Below are positions 33,801-40,197 of a DNA stretch of 64,000 nucleotides, in pieces (positions within the stretch are counted from its first letter, which is position 1; each line of letters starts with the position of its first letter). Origin of the DNA: DASRDE01 sp035938175 (lineage in GTDB: Bacteria; Vulcanimicrobiota; Vulcanimicrobiia; Vulcanimicrobiales; Vulcanimicrobiaceae); NCBI GenBank assembly GCA_035938175.1, contig DASZHD010000038.1:1-64000 (forward strand). The letters are read 5' to 3'. The notes under the pieces were generated by a model. It ran no database searches. It worked only from the letters and a program-made list of their open reading frames with translations, and was not told the DNA's origin. A program made the position numbers and the translations under genes.

Positions 33801-34607
33801 ACGGTTATTGCGATTGATCACGCGGCGATAGAGATCGTTCAAATCCGACGTGGCAAAACGCCCGCCATCGAGCTGCACCATCGGGCGAAGTTCGGGTGCA
33901 ATCACCGGCACGGCGGAAAGAATCATCCACTCCGGTTTGTTGCCGGAATTCAGAAACGCCTCAACGACCTCGAGGCGTTTGATTGCCTTCAGGCGCTTTT
34001 GACCGGTCGTTTCTTTGAATTCTTTACGCAGCTCTTCTTGAATGCGGCGCAGGTTGAGATCGCGGAGCAGTTCGCGAATGGCTTCGGCGCCCATGCCCGC
34101 CTTGAACGCGTTGCCGAATTTCTCGCGATGTTCGCGATACTTTTGCTCGGTCAGAACTTCACGCTTTTGCAGCGGCGTGTTGCCTGCATCGATCACCACG
34201 TACGCGGCGAAATAGATCACCTTTTCGAGCTGGCGCGGCGACATATCCAGCAAAATGCCGATACGGCTGGGCACGCCCTTGAAATACCAAATGTGGCTGA
34301 CGGGCGTCGCCAGTTCGATGTGGCCCATGCGTTCGCGGCGGACTTTCGCGCGCGTGATTTCCACGCCGCAGCGATCGCAGATCATGCCTTTGAAGCGGAT
34401 CCGCTTGTACTTGCCGCAGTGGCATTCCCAGTCTTTGGTGGGTCCGAAGATCTTCTCGCAGAACAAGCCGTCGCGTTCGGGCTTGAGCGTGCGATAGTTG
34501 ATCGTTTCCGGTTTCTTTACCTCGCCGAACGACCACGCACGGATCTGTTCGGGCGATGCGAGGCCAATGCGCATCGCATCGAAATTGTTGACGTCAATGA
34601 GGTTCAA
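30801..34607 (-). CDS. rpoC: DNA-directed RNA polymerase beta' subunit
   Basis: The 1268-residue protein is a full-length RpoC. The N-terminal zinc site is [20 protein letters not shown], the rudder/clamp region follows, and the catalytic NADFDGD at 449-455 chelates the active-site magnesium. The bridge helix/trigger loop region lies in the middle ([23 protein letters not shown]), and a second zinc site includes [11 protein letters not shown]. The length implies no large SI3-type insert, as in Terrabacteria. The start is TTG 34607 with AAGGTG 12 bases upstream; the peptide [19 protein letters not shown] is typical. It is transcribed from its own promoter (34770-34798) and no part of rpoB lies upstream, which is very unusual because rpoB and rpoC nearly always form one operon. 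Confidence 0.98.
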   Translation of the reverse strand: [1268 protein letters not shown]

Positions 34608-34769
34608 GTTTGCTTTGTCACCTTGAGTGACTGCTCCAAACCGACCGCAGCTGACGCAGGGCGCGGGTACTCACGTTGTCTCGTAAGCCGTCCCACCGTT
34701 GCCGCTGGCCGGCGCCCTCAAGGCTCTTCCTTATAAGGAGGCACTATCGGGTGCGGAGCACAGAGGAAG

Positions 34770-34798
34770 ATTATACTCGCGGGCGGGGGGTTGCGCAA
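34770..34798 (-). promoter_or_regulatory. Sigma70-type promoter for rpoC
   Basis: On the minus strand -35 TTGCGC (34793-34798) and a perfect -10 TATAAT (34770-34775) are 17 bp apart. The predicted start near 34763 leaves a leader of about 155 bases before TTG 34607. The leader includes the palindrome CCTTATAAGG and several GC-rich inverted stretches that might regulate expression. This is the best promoter match seen in the window. Confidence 0.75.
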
Positions 34799-34847
34799 GT
34801 CGATAAATGCCGCCGCAGCACGACGGCGATCGCTTGCTTATTATCTC

Positions 34848-35224
34848 GTCATGGTGAGGTATCGAACCACGCCGAGGCATCGAGGCGCTTTTTGGATGGC
34901 CCTTCGTCATGGTGAGGTATCGCGACGCGCAGGATGCGCTAGTGCCGGCGGAGTCCACGGATGAACGAGAGCCGGCAACCACGCCGAGGCATCGAGGCGC
35001 GCTAAAAACGGGCCCTTCGATACCTCAGGGTCCTTCGATACCTCAGGATGACAAGGTGCCTCAGGATGACACGTGTCATGGTGAGGTATCGAACCACGCC
35101 GAGGCATCGAGGCGCTTCTTGAGCGGGCCCTTCGTCATGGTGAGGTATCGAACCACGCCGAGGCATCGAGGCGTTTGGGGACGGCCCTTCGATTCCTCAG
35201 GGTCCTTCGATACCTCAGGATGAC
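34848..35224. repeat. Cluster of two related 40-bp repeat families upstream of rpoC
   Basis: Unit A (GTCATGGTGAGGTATCG joined to AACCACGCCGAGGCATCG and AGGCG) occurs intact at 34848-34887, 35075-35114 and 35134-35173. A fourth copy is split into 34906-34922 and 34977-34999 by a 54-bp insertion. Unit B (core CTTCGATACCTCAGGNTGAC) occurs at 35013-35052 and 35185-35224. The A core is the reverse complement of the B core, so transcripts could fold into long hairpins. Spacing is irregular and the units are nearly identical, as in REP/BIME-like dispersed elements. The 680-bp gap 34608-35287 otherwise holds the rpoC promoter and leader and the toxin-antitoxin promoter. Confidence 0.85.
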
Positions 35225-35249
35225 TATGATGACGAGGCTAGCAATGCCG

Positions 35250-35281
35250 ATATAGACACATTTGAGGAATCAGTCTATATT
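35250..35281 (+). promoter_or_regulatory. Xre-RES promoter with overlapping inverted-repeat operator
   Basis: -35 TAGACA (35253-35258) and -10 TATATT (35276-35281) are 17 bp apart. The arms ATATAGAC (35250-35257) and GTCTATAT (35273-35280) form an 8-bp inverted repeat with 15 bases between, one arm on each promoter element. That is the geometry of an autorepressor site for the antitoxin. The transcript would start near 35288, at the ATG itself, so the mRNA may be leaderless. Confidence 0.7.
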
Positions 35282-35287
35282 TGGAGT

Positions 35288-35698
35288 ATGAGCGTTTCAA
35301 CGCTGACAGTCGGCCCCTCCGACGTCCTCGACGACAGCGGCCGCCTCTCCGGGCCGGCGCTGCGAACCTTCTTCAATATCGCCGACCGCTGGGAGTTGAA
35401 CGCGCGCGAGCGTCAGCGGCTGCTGGGCCTGAAGGCGTCGACGTATTTCAAACACCAGCGCGATCCCGCACACGCGCAGCTCTCACGCGACACGCTCGAA
35501 CGCATTTCGTACATCCTGGGAATCTACAAAGCACTCCAAATCCTATTGCCGCGCAAAGAAGCCGCCGACTCATGGATCCGCCGAAAGAATAGCGCGCCGG
35601 TTTTCAACGGCCACGCCCCGTTGGATTTGATGCTGGCCGGCAAGGTCGGCGATTTGTACGTGGTTCGCCGGTATTTGGACGGCGAACGCGGATGGTAA
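35288..35698 (+). CDS. Xre/MbcA/ParS-type antitoxin (DUF2384-like)
   Basis: The 136-residue protein pairs an Xre-like N-terminal helix-turn-helix (LRTFFNIADRWELNARERQR, then LLGLKASTYFKHQRD) with the C-terminal MbcA/ParS toxin-binding region: RISYILGIYKALQILLP, then FNGHAPLDLMLAGKVGDLYVVRRYLDG. This is the usual antitoxin of RES-type toxin-antitoxin pairs: it blocks the toxin and represses its own operon. ATG 35288 sits at the predicted transcription start, with GGAG just upstream in DNA. It overlaps the toxin gene by seven bases. Confidence 0.88.
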   Translation: MSVSTLTVGPSDVLDDSGRLSGPALRTFFNIADRWELNARERQRLLGLKASTYFKHQRDPAHAQLSRDTLERISYILGIYKALQILLPRKEAADSWIRRKNSAPVFNGHAPLDLMLAGKVGDLYVVRRYLDGERGW

Positions 35699-36354
35699 CC
35701 CAGCTCGACTGGCATCCCGCGTTTCGCATCATTCCGTCGATCTATCCGCCCGTCGGAATTTATGACGACGTCGCCGATGCGGATGATTTGGATGCGGTCG
35801 TCACTTTAGAATCTGCCACAAATCCGCGCATCCTTACCGAAGCGGGGGAACTTTCGCTGGTACGGCCGGAAGAGCGCATCTCCGGACAGGGTACGACCCC
35901 GATCATGGCGTCCTTTACGCATACGAAGGCGAGCCGATTCTCGGACGGCACGTACGGCGTGTATTATGCCGCACACGAAGAAGAAACCGCGATCGCCGAA
36001 ACCGCGTATCACCGTTTACGCTTCATTACCCACGCGGGCTTCCAAAGTGAAATCGTGCACATGCGCGTGTACAGCGCGCGGATTCTTGGCGATTTCGACG
36101 ACGTCCGGACGAAGACGCGGCGTTCGCGTCTGTACGATACAAACGACTACTCGTTTTCACAGCGCTACGCTCGAAAGCTGTTCGAACGCAACCGCGTCGA
36201 CGGAATCGCCTTCCGCAGCGTTCGCCGTCCCGAAGGCGAATGTCTGGCCGTCTTTCGTCCCCGGTGCGTTACGAACGTGCGCGTCGAGCGGCACTTACAG
36301 TACCGGTTTGAAGCCGGGCAGTTCGCCGGCGCGATGGAGATTCGACCGGCATAG
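35692..36354 (+). CDS. RES-domain toxin (NAD-degrading)
   Basis: The 220-residue protein is a RES-family toxin. The conserved Arg is in HPAFRIIPS, the Tyr/Glu block is GTYGVYYAAHEEETAIAETA, and the conserved Ser is in GIAFRSVRRPEGECLAVF. RES toxins are NAD phosphorylases/glycohydrolases related to ADP-ribosyltransferases and stop growth by depleting NAD. ATG 35692 overlaps the antitoxin stop, ensuring coupled synthesis. The 3' end overlaps the convergent cytochrome b gene by 86 bp, more than usual, so one of the two C-termini may be a recent extension. Confidence 0.88.
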   Translation: MVTQLDWHPAFRIIPSIYPPVGIYDDVADADDLDAVVTLESATNPRILTEAGELSLVRPEERISGQGTTPIMASFTHTKASRFSDGTYGVYYAAHEEETAIAETAYHRLRFITHAGFQSEIVHMRVYSARILGDFDDVRTKTRRSRLYDTNDYSFSQRYARKLFERNRVDGIAFRSVRRPEGECLAVFRPRCVTNVRVERHLQYRFEAGQFAGAMEIRPA

Positions 36355-36943
36355 GCTGCATAACGGGCGTAGACCAGCCGGTAACGATCGCGCGCAGATT
36401 CTGCCACAGTCCCGTCGTCGCAACCATCACCATGTGGCCGGCGAAAAACAACAGCAACTCGAGAGCGAAGCCGAGGTGCCACACCGAGGTGGCGCGGCGC
36501 CCGCCGAAGACGTTTGCAATCGGCCGGAACAGTGCAAGGTGCGGCCAAATGGCCAAGCCGGTTGCAACGATGAGCGGTGCCAGCATCAACAACACGACCG
36601 TATACGCCAGCTTTTGCAAGGGATTATATTCGGCGTATTCCGGCGGTGTGGCGCGCAGCCGCAAATAGTAGAGGGTCATGGGAACCAGTCCGCGGATGTC
36701 GCGCGCACCGAACAGCAGCGAACGCAAGCGGCCGGTTAGCAGCGCGTGCCCGAAATAGACAAGACCGCTTGCGATCGTCACGCCCGCCAAAATTTCGTGT
36801 ATTAACAGCGGATTGCGAATCCAGCGTGCGTGTAAAAGAAATTGCGTGCCCGTAAGCGCGAGACCGAAAAAAGCAAGGCCGAACGCGCCGTGCGTGATGC
36901 GCGTAATTGCGGAGTGTCGATAGACGGGGACTGCGGCTTCCAT
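36269..36943 (-). CDS. Cytochrome b561/formate-dehydrogenase-gamma-type membrane protein
   Basis: The 224-residue protein has four hydrophobic helices with histidines placed for two hemes. These are RHSAITRITHGAFGLAFFGL near the N-terminus, IHEILAGVTIASGLVYFGHA, LLMLAPLIVATGLAIWPHL, and VWHLGFALELLLFFAGHMVM. This is the membrane cytochrome b of molybdopterin oxidoreductases or Ni-Fe hydrogenases, which passes electrons to or from quinone. No catalytic or iron-sulfur partner lies nearby. The last about 30 residues (Arg-rich) overlap the RES toxin gene on the other strand and may not be functional. Confidence 0.8.
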   Translation of the reverse strand: MEAAVPVYRHSAITRITHGAFGLAFFGLALTGTQFLLHARWIRNPLLIHEILAGVTIASGLVYFGHALLTGRLRSLLFGARDIRGLVPMTLYYLRLRATPPEYAEYNPLQKLAYTVVLLMLAPLIVATGLAIWPHLALFRPIANVFGGRRATSVWHLGFALELLLFFAGHMVMVATTGLWQNLRAIVTGWSTPVMQPMPVESPSRRRTARLQTGTVSAARRARS

Positions 36944-36995
36944 GCCGCAACCCTACGTCTAAAGCCTGAGAGTTACCGGAGGGTCAGGGCGGGCG

Positions 36996-37478
36996 TTACG
37001 CTTTCAACCGTGAAAGCACCAGCGCGCTCAAATGCAGCAGCTGCGCTTTGGCGTGCGGTCCCGTCGGGATTGAAATGGTAAAGACCAGATCGCCGCGGCG
37101 CACGTCGATTGCGGCAAACGGTTTGTGTCCGGCGCTGGGAATTCGTAATCCAAGCCGCGCCTCGTCGGCGCCGGGGAGCGGAACGGGCAGGTATCCGCCG
37201 GGCTGCGGATCCTCTCTCATGACAGTAGTAAAGGCTTGCATTACATCCGGCGGCGTGTCGCCTGCCGGATAAAACACGTCCAATTCAACGCCGCCGTAGG
37301 CCCCCGAAACGCCGTTATACGTGCAGTACGCGCTTTGACCGTGCTGATCGGGATTCATTCGAGGCTTTGCGGTGGCGGGTAAACCGGCGGCACGCACGTC
37401 GGCGGGCGCCAGAACGCACATCTGCGTGCCCGAACTTTTGGCAGCCAGGAGCGCAGCAAAAACAAAAGCGTGTAGCAA
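36996..37478 (-). CDS. Small secreted protein of unknown function
   Basis: TTG 37478 is a convincing start: AAGGAGG lies seven bases upstream and the peptide begins with a short signal (MLHAFVFAALLAAKSSG). The mature part, about 140 residues, has two cysteines (QMCVLAPADVRAAGLPA and SAYCTYNG) that could form a disulfide, then GGVELDVFYPAGDTPPDVMQ and a C-terminal beta region. The layout resembles small DUF3558-type extracellular proteins but is not clearly one of them. It follows the LuxR gene on the same strand after 34 bp. Confidence 0.78.
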   Translation of the reverse strand: MLHAFVFAALLAAKSSGTQMCVLAPADVRAAGLPATAKPRMNPDQHGQSAYCTYNGVSGAYGGVELDVFYPAGDTPPDVMQAFTTVMREDPQPGGYLPVPLPGADEARLGLRIPSAGHKPFAAIDVRRGDLVFTISIPTGPHAKAQLLHLSALVLSRLKA

Positions 37479-37512
37479 GGTGAAGCCTCCTTTTCGCCAC
37501 CCGTTTCGACGT

Positions 37513-39024
37513 CTATGCGGAGATTCGTGCCAACAACTGCGTTCGCGACTTCACGCCGAATGCGTCGTAGATGCGTCCCAAGTGAATGCGCACCGTGTTC
37601 GGGCTGATGCCCAGATCCGAGCCGATTTCTTCAGTAGTCTTGCCTTCGCGCACTAACTGGTAGATGTGGCGCTGGCGAACGGTGAGCCGTTCGACCGGGA
37701 GCGTCTCGTGCTGACGGCGTGCGACCTCTTGCGCGACGAAACTGCGCGGATACGACGCGCACAATTCGCGCGCGCGAACGATCCACTGCTCTTCACCCGT
37801 AATCGCGTGCAGCAGGATCGCGCACCGTGCCGCTCGCCACTTGTAGCCGATTTCGTCGAAGACCTCAAAGGCACTCAATGCCCGCAGGCGCGCGGTTTCA
37901 CGCCGCCCGGGGAGCGCTTCACGAATCAATGCCTCTGCGAAATTCGCCATCGCGCCGTACCGGCGGTCGTGCGCGTAGCTGATGTTGCGCGCCATCTTCT
38001 CTTTCACCATTGCGGCCTGCGCCAGCAATTCTTCCGCCCGGTGCGGATCGACACCCGAAAACAGTTCTGCCGCGTGCACCAGCGCGCCCGATTCGACGGA
38101 CGCGGATGCCTGCCAGTCCGTGCCGCGAATCAAATCGTCCGCTTCGGAAAGTTCCGCGCGCGCGACGATCTCTTGTCCCGATATGAATGAGACGTGGGCG
38201 CGATCCAAATGCACCAGAACCTGGTCTGCCGGATCGTTTGTAAACGACGCGGCCTCCTTCAACTTGCGGAACGCGCGAATGTATTCACCTTGAAGCGCTA
38301 AACACCACGCGAGCGCGCGCGCGGTTCGAAAGCGCTGGATCGCAAGATCGGCGGTCCATGGGAGCGTGGCTTCTACTTCTTGCGCAAGGGCAAAGCCTTC
38401 GGGCATATCGATGTCGCGAACCAGCGTTGCAAGCGCGTGCACGCCCCACGCAATTAGGCCTACGTCCGGCACGGGCGCGTTGCGCAGCCGCGTTATCGAT
38501 TCCATTAACGCCTGCGCTTGCGCCGTGTAGTCTTCGCGCGCGGCAGCGATCCAGCTGCTCAGCATGACGAAACGCGCGGTGATGTACGGATCGACGTCGT
38601 TTTCTGTTACGGCGAGCTGGTCGCGGATCAGATCATCTGCGTGCCCAACGTCGTTTAGCATCCAGTACACCAATGCGTCATCGAGCCGAATCTCCGCATT
38701 CGTCTGTGCATCCCAGCGATCGCGGGGGCCAATCCGGCCAAGTGCGGCCTGCGCCCGGCGTCGTTCCCCTTGCGCCGCATGCGCCATCGCTTGATATGAC
38801 CGCGCACGGGCAACGTCGCTCTCGCTGCACGTAACCGGATCCGAAAGCATCGACGAGATCAGCTGAATAACATCCGCATGCCGGCCCAACCGCAGGTAAA
38901 GTTGCGCGAGAAAAAGATCCCGCTGCGGCGATGCCCGCTGCGCGAGCAACGCGTGCAGAAGCCCGGTGTAGTCGCCGTTGAGCCACGCACGTTGAAAGTC
39001 GTCGAGCCCCACCCTCGCGTCCAT
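37513..39024 (-). CDS. LuxR-type regulator with helical-repeat sensor, no ATPase
   Basis: The 503-residue protein ends in a LuxR/GerE helix-turn-helix (RLTVRQRHIYQLVREGKTTE, then GISPNTVRIHLGRIYDAF, about 440-500). The rest is all helical, with TPR/MalT-like pairs (LFLAQLYLRLGRHADVIQLI, ALAWCLALQGEYIRAFRKLK). The Walker motifs of MalT-type STAND activators are absent, so the protein lacks the NTPase switch. It probably binds a ligand or partner through the repeats and regulates the small secreted protein downstream and/or distant genes. Confidence 0.85.
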   Translation of the reverse strand: MDARVGLDDFQRAWLNGDYTGLLHALLAQRASPQRDLFLAQLYLRLGRHADVIQLISSMLSDPVTCSESDVARARSYQAMAHAAQGERRRAQAALGRIGPRDRWDAQTNAEIRLDDALVYWMLNDVGHADDLIRDQLAVTENDVDPYITARFVMLSSWIAAAREDYTAQAQALMESITRLRNAPVPDVGLIAWGVHALATLVRDIDMPEGFALAQEVEATLPWTADLAIQRFRTARALAWCLALQGEYIRAFRKLKEAASFTNDPADQVLVHLDRAHVSFISGQEIVARAELSEADDLIRGTDWQASASVESGALVHAAELFSGVDPHRAEELLAQAAMVKEKMARNISYAHDRRYGAMANFAEALIREALPGRRETARLRALSAFEVFDEIGYKWRAARCAILLHAITGEEQWIVRARELCASYPRSFVAQEVARRQHETLPVERLTVRQRHIYQLVREGKTTEEIGSDLGISPNTVRIHLGRIYDAFGVKSRTQLLARISA

Positions 39025-39082
39025 GCTGAGTAGATATTGCGTCGAGCGTGAGTGGGGCCCTCTTCACGTTAGTCCATAGCGA

Positions 39083-39277
39083 CTAGCAGAGCGGCATGCC
39101 GCCGTTGTCATAGCAGTCAAATGGGACGGATCGGCCGCTGCCGCCGCCCGTGGGGCTGACGCCGGCCGGCGCCTGGACCGGCTCGGAATGCAGGTGGCTT
39201 GTCGACGCGTGCTGAGGCGGCCCCGCTATCGACGAGGCGCTGAGCAAAAGCGAAATAAGCAGGCTGAAAAACGTCAT
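39083..39277 (-). CDS. Short secreted Cys-containing peptide
   Basis: The 64-residue protein starts at ATG 39277 with AAAGGAG seven bases upstream and has a classic signal peptide (MTFFSLLISLLLSASSIAG). The mature part is about 45 residues, rich in Ser, Pro, Gly and His, ending FDCYDNGGMPLC with two cysteines nine residues apart, suitable for a disulfide loop. It could be a secreted peptide signal, a small bacteriocin-like product or a surface peptide; nothing decides between them. It lies 58 bp upstream of the LuxR gene on the same strand. Confidence 0.7.
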   Translation of the reverse strand: MTFFSLLISLLLSASSIAGPPQHASTSHLHSEPVQAPAGVSPTGGGSGRSVPFDCYDNGGMPLC

Positions 39278-39721
39278 CCTGGTCTCCTTTGTGAGGTAGC
39301 GTTATGGATGAGCAGCCGGCGCCGACCGGGTGGTCGTCGGAACCGACTACCGTCCCCGTGATCATGAAACGAGACTACCCTATCCGCCGGTGTTTTGCAC
39401 CCTCCGGGCCCGTGACAGTAGTCGTCGACGCCTATGGCTTGCTTGCGTTGGGCAGCGACAAGGAAGCGCAGGTTAAGGAGCCGGCAGCGATGCCGGGGCA
39501 CGCCGCGCGAGCGACCTGGTGAGATGGTTGCGCGTCCGGCCGAACCTAGTACGCCCGGCGAACGCTTTTGCGTGCTAAAACCCGCGCGGACATCATTCGC
39601 AGACGCGCCACGCATCGTTACGTCACCGGCAGATGCGCAGCGATCGGCGCTGCGTTACATCGCGCGCACCACGCAACCGCGTATACGCAGCAGCGGTTAC
39701 GATCCATGAACGGAGCAAGGA
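39278..39721. other. Intergenic stretch with no supported gene
   Basis: The 444-bp gap between the secreted peptide and the VOC gene holds overlapping short frames on both strands without ribosome binding sites or recognisable products. No repeat, terminator or RNA gene is apparent. The only clear signal is a GGAGCAAGGA just before ATG 39722. Confidence 0.5.
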
Positions 39722-40150
39722 ATGAGCGTAAAGGTCTACGGCTGCAACCACATCGCGATCGAAGTCGACGACGTACAAAAAGCTGTCGCGTTTTATCAGG
39801 ACGTCTTCAATTTAGAGAAACTCGACGAGGGCGAAGGCGACGCATTTTTCAAACTGGGAGAGCATCAGTTTCTAGCAATGTTCAAGGTCGATTCCGTTCG
39901 GCCGGAACGGCGCCGGCATTTCGGCATCATGGTTCGCGATGAGGATCAGATCGCCGAAGTTCGCGAGAAGCTCACGAGCAAATACGGCCTTACGCTTATC
40001 CCGGGCTTTCGGTGCGATTTCTTCGACCCGTTCGGCAATCACGTGCAAGTCGTCGATCTTCACGACGAATCACTGGTTTGGCTGTTGCCCTATCAGGAAG
40101 TGCAGCGCACCGGCATTACCTTCACTGCTCCTCAACCGGCGCCTCAGTAG
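39722..40150 (+). CDS. VOC-family (glyoxalase/dioxygenase fold) protein
   Basis: The 142-residue protein shows two beta-alpha-beta-beta-beta modules of the vicinal-oxygen-chelate fold: YGCNHIAIEVDDVQKAVAFY, later RRHFGIMVRDEDQIAEVREK and FFDPFGNHVQVVDLHD. His9 and the C-terminal acidic positions are candidate metal ligands. Members act as glyoxalases, ring-cleaving dioxygenases or antibiotic-binding proteins; the substrate is not identifiable. ATG 39722 is preceded by AAGGA. It is followed at 48 bp by the propeller gene. Confidence 0.85.
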   Translation: MSVKVYGCNHIAIEVDDVQKAVAFYQDVFNLEKLDEGEGDAFFKLGEHQFLAMFKVDSVRPERRRHFGIMVRDEDQIAEVREKLTSKYGLTLIPGFRCDFFDPFGNHVQVVDLHDESLVWLLPYQEVQRTGITFTAPQPAPQ

Positions 40151-40197
40151 GGTTTGGCGCGCAGGCGCCAACATGCGGACACGAAAATACGTGCCGC

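Noticed and set aside
32112..34736. Frames of 369 and 368 codons on the plus strand inside rpoC
   Set aside because: They lie antisense to an intact RpoC and encode low-complexity Arg/Val/Asp-rich sequence with no family signal.
34848..35224. CRISPR array
   Set aside because: Repeats are 40 bp but spacing is irregular, one copy is split, units occur in both orientations and no cas gene is nearby.
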